Origin: Seonamhaeicola maritimus
Lineage (GTDB): Bacteria; Bacteroidota; Bacteroidia; Flavobacteriales; Flavobacteriaceae
DNA length: 64,000 bases
Reading direction: 5' to 3'
NCBI RefSeq assembly: GCF_008056315.1
Contig: NZ_VRKQ01000018.1
Location: forward strand, 313,772 to 377,771
The notes under the pieces are model-generated. The model was not told where the DNA came from, did not search any database, and saw only the letters and a list, made by a program, of their open reading frames with translations. The position numbers and the translations under genes were made by a program. The first letter of the stretch is position 1; each line of letters begins with the position of its first letter. Below, piece by piece: positions 63,271-64,000 of this stretch.

Positions 63271-64000
63271 ATGAGTACAATTACAGCAGAAAAGAAAACT
63301 AAAGGTTTTGTAGAAAATGGTCTTTTCCCTTCAAATGAGGTGATGTTAGATTTAAAGCAGCTAAAGAAAGTTTATCCAACACCAAAAGGTGATTATGTAG
63401 TTTTAGAAGATCTAAATCTTCAGATTAGAAAAGAAGAGTTTGTTACCATTATAGGGCACTCAGGTTGTGGCAAGACTACTATGCTTTCAATGATAGCAGG
63501 ATTGAATCCAATTTCTGGAGGAAATATTTCGGTATTAGGAAGGCATATTAAAGGTCCAGGTCCAGATAGAGGTGTTATTTTTCAAGCACCAAGCTTAATG
63601 CCTTGGATGACTTCACTTCAAAATGTTTTATTAGGAGTTAATCAAGTTTTTCCCGATGCTACTAAAGCGCAGCGTAATGATATTGCTAAATACTATTTGC
63701 AAAAAGTAGGGTTAGAAGATGCGTTTAATAAAAGAGCCTCTGATTTATCTCAAGGAATGCAACAACGTGTTGGTATTGCCAGGGCTTTTGCTATAAAACC
63801 AAAGGTATTACTATTAGATGAACCATTTGGGATGTTAGATTCATTGACTAGAGGGGAGCTACAGGATACATTAATTGATATATGGAACAAAGAAAAAATA
63901 ACAGCCGTTATGATTACTCACGATGTTGATGAAGCTATCTTTTTGGCAGACAGAGTAGTAATGATGACTAGTGGTCCTAGAGCTAAAATTGGTGATGTTT
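63271..64000 (+). CDS. Second ABC transporter ATP-binding protein (partial, runs off right edge)
   Basis: From ATG 63271, 243 codons are open to the window end. Walker A is GHSGCGKTTM, signature is LSQGMQQRVGIARAF, Walker B is LLLDEPFGMLDSLTRG, and the H-loop is ITHDVDEA. It is the partner of the preceding ATPase, with a complete set of motifs. It starts 9 bp after it. Confidence 0.9.
   Translation, partial: MSTITAEKKTKGFVENGLFPSNEVMLDLKQLKKVYPTPKGDYVVLEDLNLQIRKEEFVTIIGHSGCGKTTMLSMIAGLNPISGGNISVLGRHIKGPGPDRGVIFQAPSLMPWMTSLQNVLLGVNQVFPDATKAQRNDIAKYYLQKVGLEDAFNKRASDLSQGMQQRVGIARAFAIKPKVLLLDEPFGMLDSLTRGELQDTLIDIWNKEKITAVMITHDVDEAIFLADRVVMMTSGPRAKIGDV

Noticed and set aside
1-64000. CRISPR arrays, tRNA/rRNA genes, insertion sequences, attachment sites
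   Set aside because: No regularly spaced repeats, cloverleaf-like sequences, transposase genes or integrases were seen.

Overview
The window looks like a chromosomal segment of a marine-type Flavobacteriaceae (Bacteroidota). The DNA is AT-rich, and many intergenic regions carry the Bacteroidota -7 promoter box TAnnTTTG. Typical Bacteroidota families are present, including paired half-size YeeE/YedE proteins, a BNR/sortilin-like secreted propeller and a LruC-domain lipoprotein. No rRNA, tRNA, CRISPR array or insertion sequence was seen.

Layout. (1) 1-10029: a sulfur-compound redox locus. A leftward operon encodes a Tat-exported molybdopterin catalytic subunit, a 4Fe-4S protein, an NrfD membrane anchor, two YeeE/YedE sulfur transporters and two membrane-anchored rhodanese-like proteins. 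A Crp/Fnr regulator and a third, intact rhodanese lie downstream, and a twelve-haem cytochrome c is transcribed divergently. The two operon rhodaneses have lost the active-site cysteine and both end in a Lys-rich tail plus PIEGGC. (2) 10051-13953: a large secreted BNR propeller protein and a small Hsp20-like protein. (3) 14134-20408: a probable nitric-oxide signalling operon: REC, H-NOX, PAS histidine kinase, FIST (NosP-like), second kinase, Hpt and a LytTR response regulator, followed by a STAS protein. (4) 20725-41300: an exopolysaccharide locus (UDP-xylose synthesis, pseudo-receiver/sugar-transferase fusion, Wzz/Wzc-like, Wzx, Wzy, glycosyltransferases, acetyltransferase, PRTase-HAD fusion), then a YVTN propeller and a LruC lipoprotein. 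(5) 41346-47881: a leftward molybdenum-cofactor operon. (6) 48002-54301: periplasmic nitrate reductase (NapD, NapA, a four-haem NapB-like protein, a tetrahaem lipoprotein) joined to an FeS/NrfD quinol module instead of NapC or NapGH. (7) 54447-64000: an FNR-like regulator, two globins, a Tll0287-like haem lipoprotein, a membrane haem protein plus flavin/2Fe-2S reductase, a pentahaem cytochrome, and a nitrate-type ABC transporter that runs off the right edge.

How the parts may work together. The Moco operon can supply both molybdoenzymes, and moeA and napD diverge from one FNR-like box. The H-NOX/FIST phosphorelay ends in a LytTR protein. Boxes resembling the AlgR/LytTR site (ACCGTTCGTC) lie upstream of the signalling operon, of the three EPS transcripts and of the LruC gene. 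Before the three EPS transcripts the spacing is identical: two half-sites 25 bp apart, the second beginning 37 bp before TAAGTTTG. This suggests, as inference, that NO controls exopolysaccharide. A second palindrome, TAAGTAnTAATACTTA, recurs near the FNR-like gene, globin 1 and the nitrate transporter and may define a nitrate/NO regulon.

Limits: all functions come from motif reading by eye. Start codons, transcription starts and operators are predictions.
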